Below are positions 38,764 to 40,060 of a stretch of 40,060 nucleotides of DNA, one piece after another. Within the stretch, counting starts at the first letter, position 1. Each line of letters starts with the position of its first letter. Where the stretch lies: positions 1 to 40,060 of the forward strand of contig JAADVB010000175.1 in the NCBI GenBank assembly GCA_023334545.1, given 5' to 3'. The DNA is from Salisapilia sapeloensis (lineage: Eukaryota > Oomycota > Peronosporomycetes > Peronosporales > Salisapiliaceae). The notes beneath the pieces were generated by a model, which was given only the letters and a program-made list of their open reading frames with translations, was not told the origin of the DNA and made no database searches. A program made the position numbers and the translations under genes.

Positions 38764-39243
38764 TTATTTCTGATCCTCGAACGGAGACAGAGCGAGCACA
38801 CGCTGTTCAAACTCCATTGCCTGTTCTTCCGCTAGTTCTCTTTCCATTCGGTCTGTATGGTACATTCGGAAAGCGTAGTCGGCAGAAAAGATCAGGGCAC
38901 CGTAGCCGGTGGCAGCAAGCGCCATGACGCGAGGCCCGCTCATAAAGTGAACGGCGCCAGCGAAAAGCGGCAGTGCAACGAGAATGCTATTACGCGTATG
39001 GTCACCGCGCACGGCTGACACTGCCGTAACGGATGTCTTCATGCCGACCATGCCGACAGCAACAGCGCCCACGACGATCGGCGCGGCTCTTCGTGTCCGC
39101 ACAAGTGCTTGTCGAAGCTGATGAGGTGCAGGTGCGACCAAGTATTCTCTGGCAAAGTAGCCACAGGAGCACAGAGCAGACATGGCTACTAGCGTGCTAG
39201 CATCTTCCTGGATAAATCTTTGCCATTTGTCGTATATAGTCAT
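38764..39243 (-). CDS. Small multi-pass membrane protein, Tim17/NDUFA11-like glycine-rich
   Basis: Frame of 159 residues when begun at the ATG at 39243 (MTIYDKWQRF). The frame stays open upstream for 61 codons, including an ATG at 39354, so the start is uncertain. About four helices with small residues are present (RRAAPIVVGAVAVGMVGM, SILVALPLFAGAVHFMSGPR, VMALAATGYGALIFSADY), then a charged tail (MERELAEEQAMEFEQR). Gly-rich helices and length resemble the Tim17/22/23-NDUFA11 group, but key motifs are not clear. Confidence 0.55.
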   Translation of the reverse strand: MTIYDKWQRFIQEDASTLVAMSALCSCGYFAREYLVAPAPHQLRQALVRTRRAAPIVVGAVAVGMVGMKTSVTAVSAVRGDHTRNSILVALPLFAGAVHFMSGPRVMALAATGYGALIFSADYAFRMYHTDRMERELAEEQAMEFEQRVLALSPFEDQK

Positions 39244-40060
39244 GCCGCTGACGGGAGGAAAAGAGACTGAATGTCCTGTTAAGTGAGCGCTTGGTCGTGG
39301 TCGTTTAACAGCCCATACAAATATCAAGTATAACAGATGACAAAAGGTTACCATGATTTTCTCACGGTTGTCAAAAATGCATGCGGTATAAAGTGCACTA
39401 TACTTAAAAGGGTAAGTAATTGACAAAAAGTGACTACACTGCCCTCCACTTAATCTCGGACGCTTCTACTTTTGCGCGTATCTGCATCAATTTTACATTT
39501 TGATCGCGAAACTTGAGCATATACTGCATTTTATCATTTAAAGGTCTAGGGTTTTTCTACTAACAAGCACAAAGTCGATCTTCATCGAAGCTTTAAGCGA
39601 TGATCTAAACTTTGGTTTTCGGGCACCTAGGTAGCATAATATAGCCAAGTCGAAACTTTGCCATTTTGCAAATAAAGTTATATTGCATACCAAAAAGAAG
39701 TTATTTTGCAATAGACCCCAAATGCAATTACAAGTATGCAACGCAAGAACAAGCATGAATGGCATATAAATAGGTATATTTCGAATAGCAGTTTGTTAGT
39801 ACACTGAAAAGTTATTCGTGCGCAGGAAACTTGTATCTGATATTTACTTAGCTTTTAGAAGTACAGAGTTAATAATATTCTTGAGTTAAAATCTTCATAG
39901 AAACTCGTAGTTGAGACGAAAGTGTTAGCTGGCTAAGCCAGGCAGCAGAGCTGCCATATCATACCCGGTGTGAGCAAGTCAACCCGCCTACTTCTATTGA
40001 CCGCATATTGACAGCACGAATTTGATCCTGAAAAGCAGCTTTTTTATTCGAAACGTGCAA
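39244..40060. other. AT-rich gene-poor end of window
   Basis: No gene is supported. Frames are short and interrupted. The DNA is visibly more AT-rich than the coding part. A TATAAATA word is at about 39765. The stretch should include the promoter of the minus-strand gene at 38764-39243. Confidence 0.4.

Noticed and set aside
1-40060. CRISPR arrays, tRNA, rRNA or intact transposons
   Set aside because: I looked for regular short repeats, tRNA T-loop words in context, and transposase or reverse transcriptase motifs and saw none that were convincing.

Overview
This window looks like a gene-dense nuclear chromosome segment from a protist. Genes are protein-coding and carry short GT-AG introns, mostly about 50-70 nt and often beginning GTACGT. 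There is no bacterial-type operon or Shine-Dalgarno structure. The gene set points to a flagellated, heterotrophic, oomycete-like stramenopile. Clues are an NPSN-type Qb-SNARE (a family absent from animals and fungi), a TTLL3/8-type tubulin glycylase, two secreted alpha-carbonic anhydrases (one apparently GPI-anchored), and a histidine-synthesis protein shaped like the front half of fungal His4. The lineage is an inference; nothing in the sequence proves the species.

Layout. 1-5.2 kb: end of an unidentified gene, secreted carbonic anhydrase, a tail-anchored protein with a PEX26/APEM9-like layout, Rab11, RPB8, PET100-like COX assembly factor, and a single-pass membrane protein. 5.2-6.2 kb: gene-poor. 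6.2-10.3 kb: ankyrin-SAM protein, NPSN-like SNARE, TIM17, DUF1764 protein, small basic protein. 10.4-13.5 kb: tubulin glycylase-like gene. 13.5-22.4 kb: TXNDC9, proteasome beta-6 (PSMB1), UBC9, Tctex-type dynein light chain, a two-TM miniprotein, a small SPAGGWW mitochondrial-type protein, RBM39-like splicing factor, RPC9, a low-complexity nuclear protein, QCR9. 22.4-28 kb: His4-like PRA-CH/PRA-PH enzyme, two diverged sigma-like GSTs, GPI-type carbonic anhydrase. 28.4-36.1 kb: NIPA-like transporter, TMEM230-like protein, ARV1, unknown protein, Nnf1/PMF1-like coiled coil, UNC45. 36.1-40 kb: gene-poor DNA around a protein tyrosine phosphatase and a small multi-pass mitochondrial-type protein.

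Most genes are ordinary housekeeping genes: RNA polymerase subunits, proteasome, SUMO E2, mitochondrial import and respiration, trafficking, cytoskeleton and chaperones. They largely alternate in orientation. Many divergent pairs have start codons only about 90-300 bp apart, and many convergent pairs have stops about 35-125 bp apart, which suggests shared bidirectional promoters. I found no mobile element with recognisable genes, no CRISPR, no rRNA or tRNA, and no clear new multi-gene system. The most interesting leads are the PEX26-like candidate, the His4 N-terminal fusion, the G-site changes in the second GST, and a perfect 22-bp palindrome in the GST upstream region.
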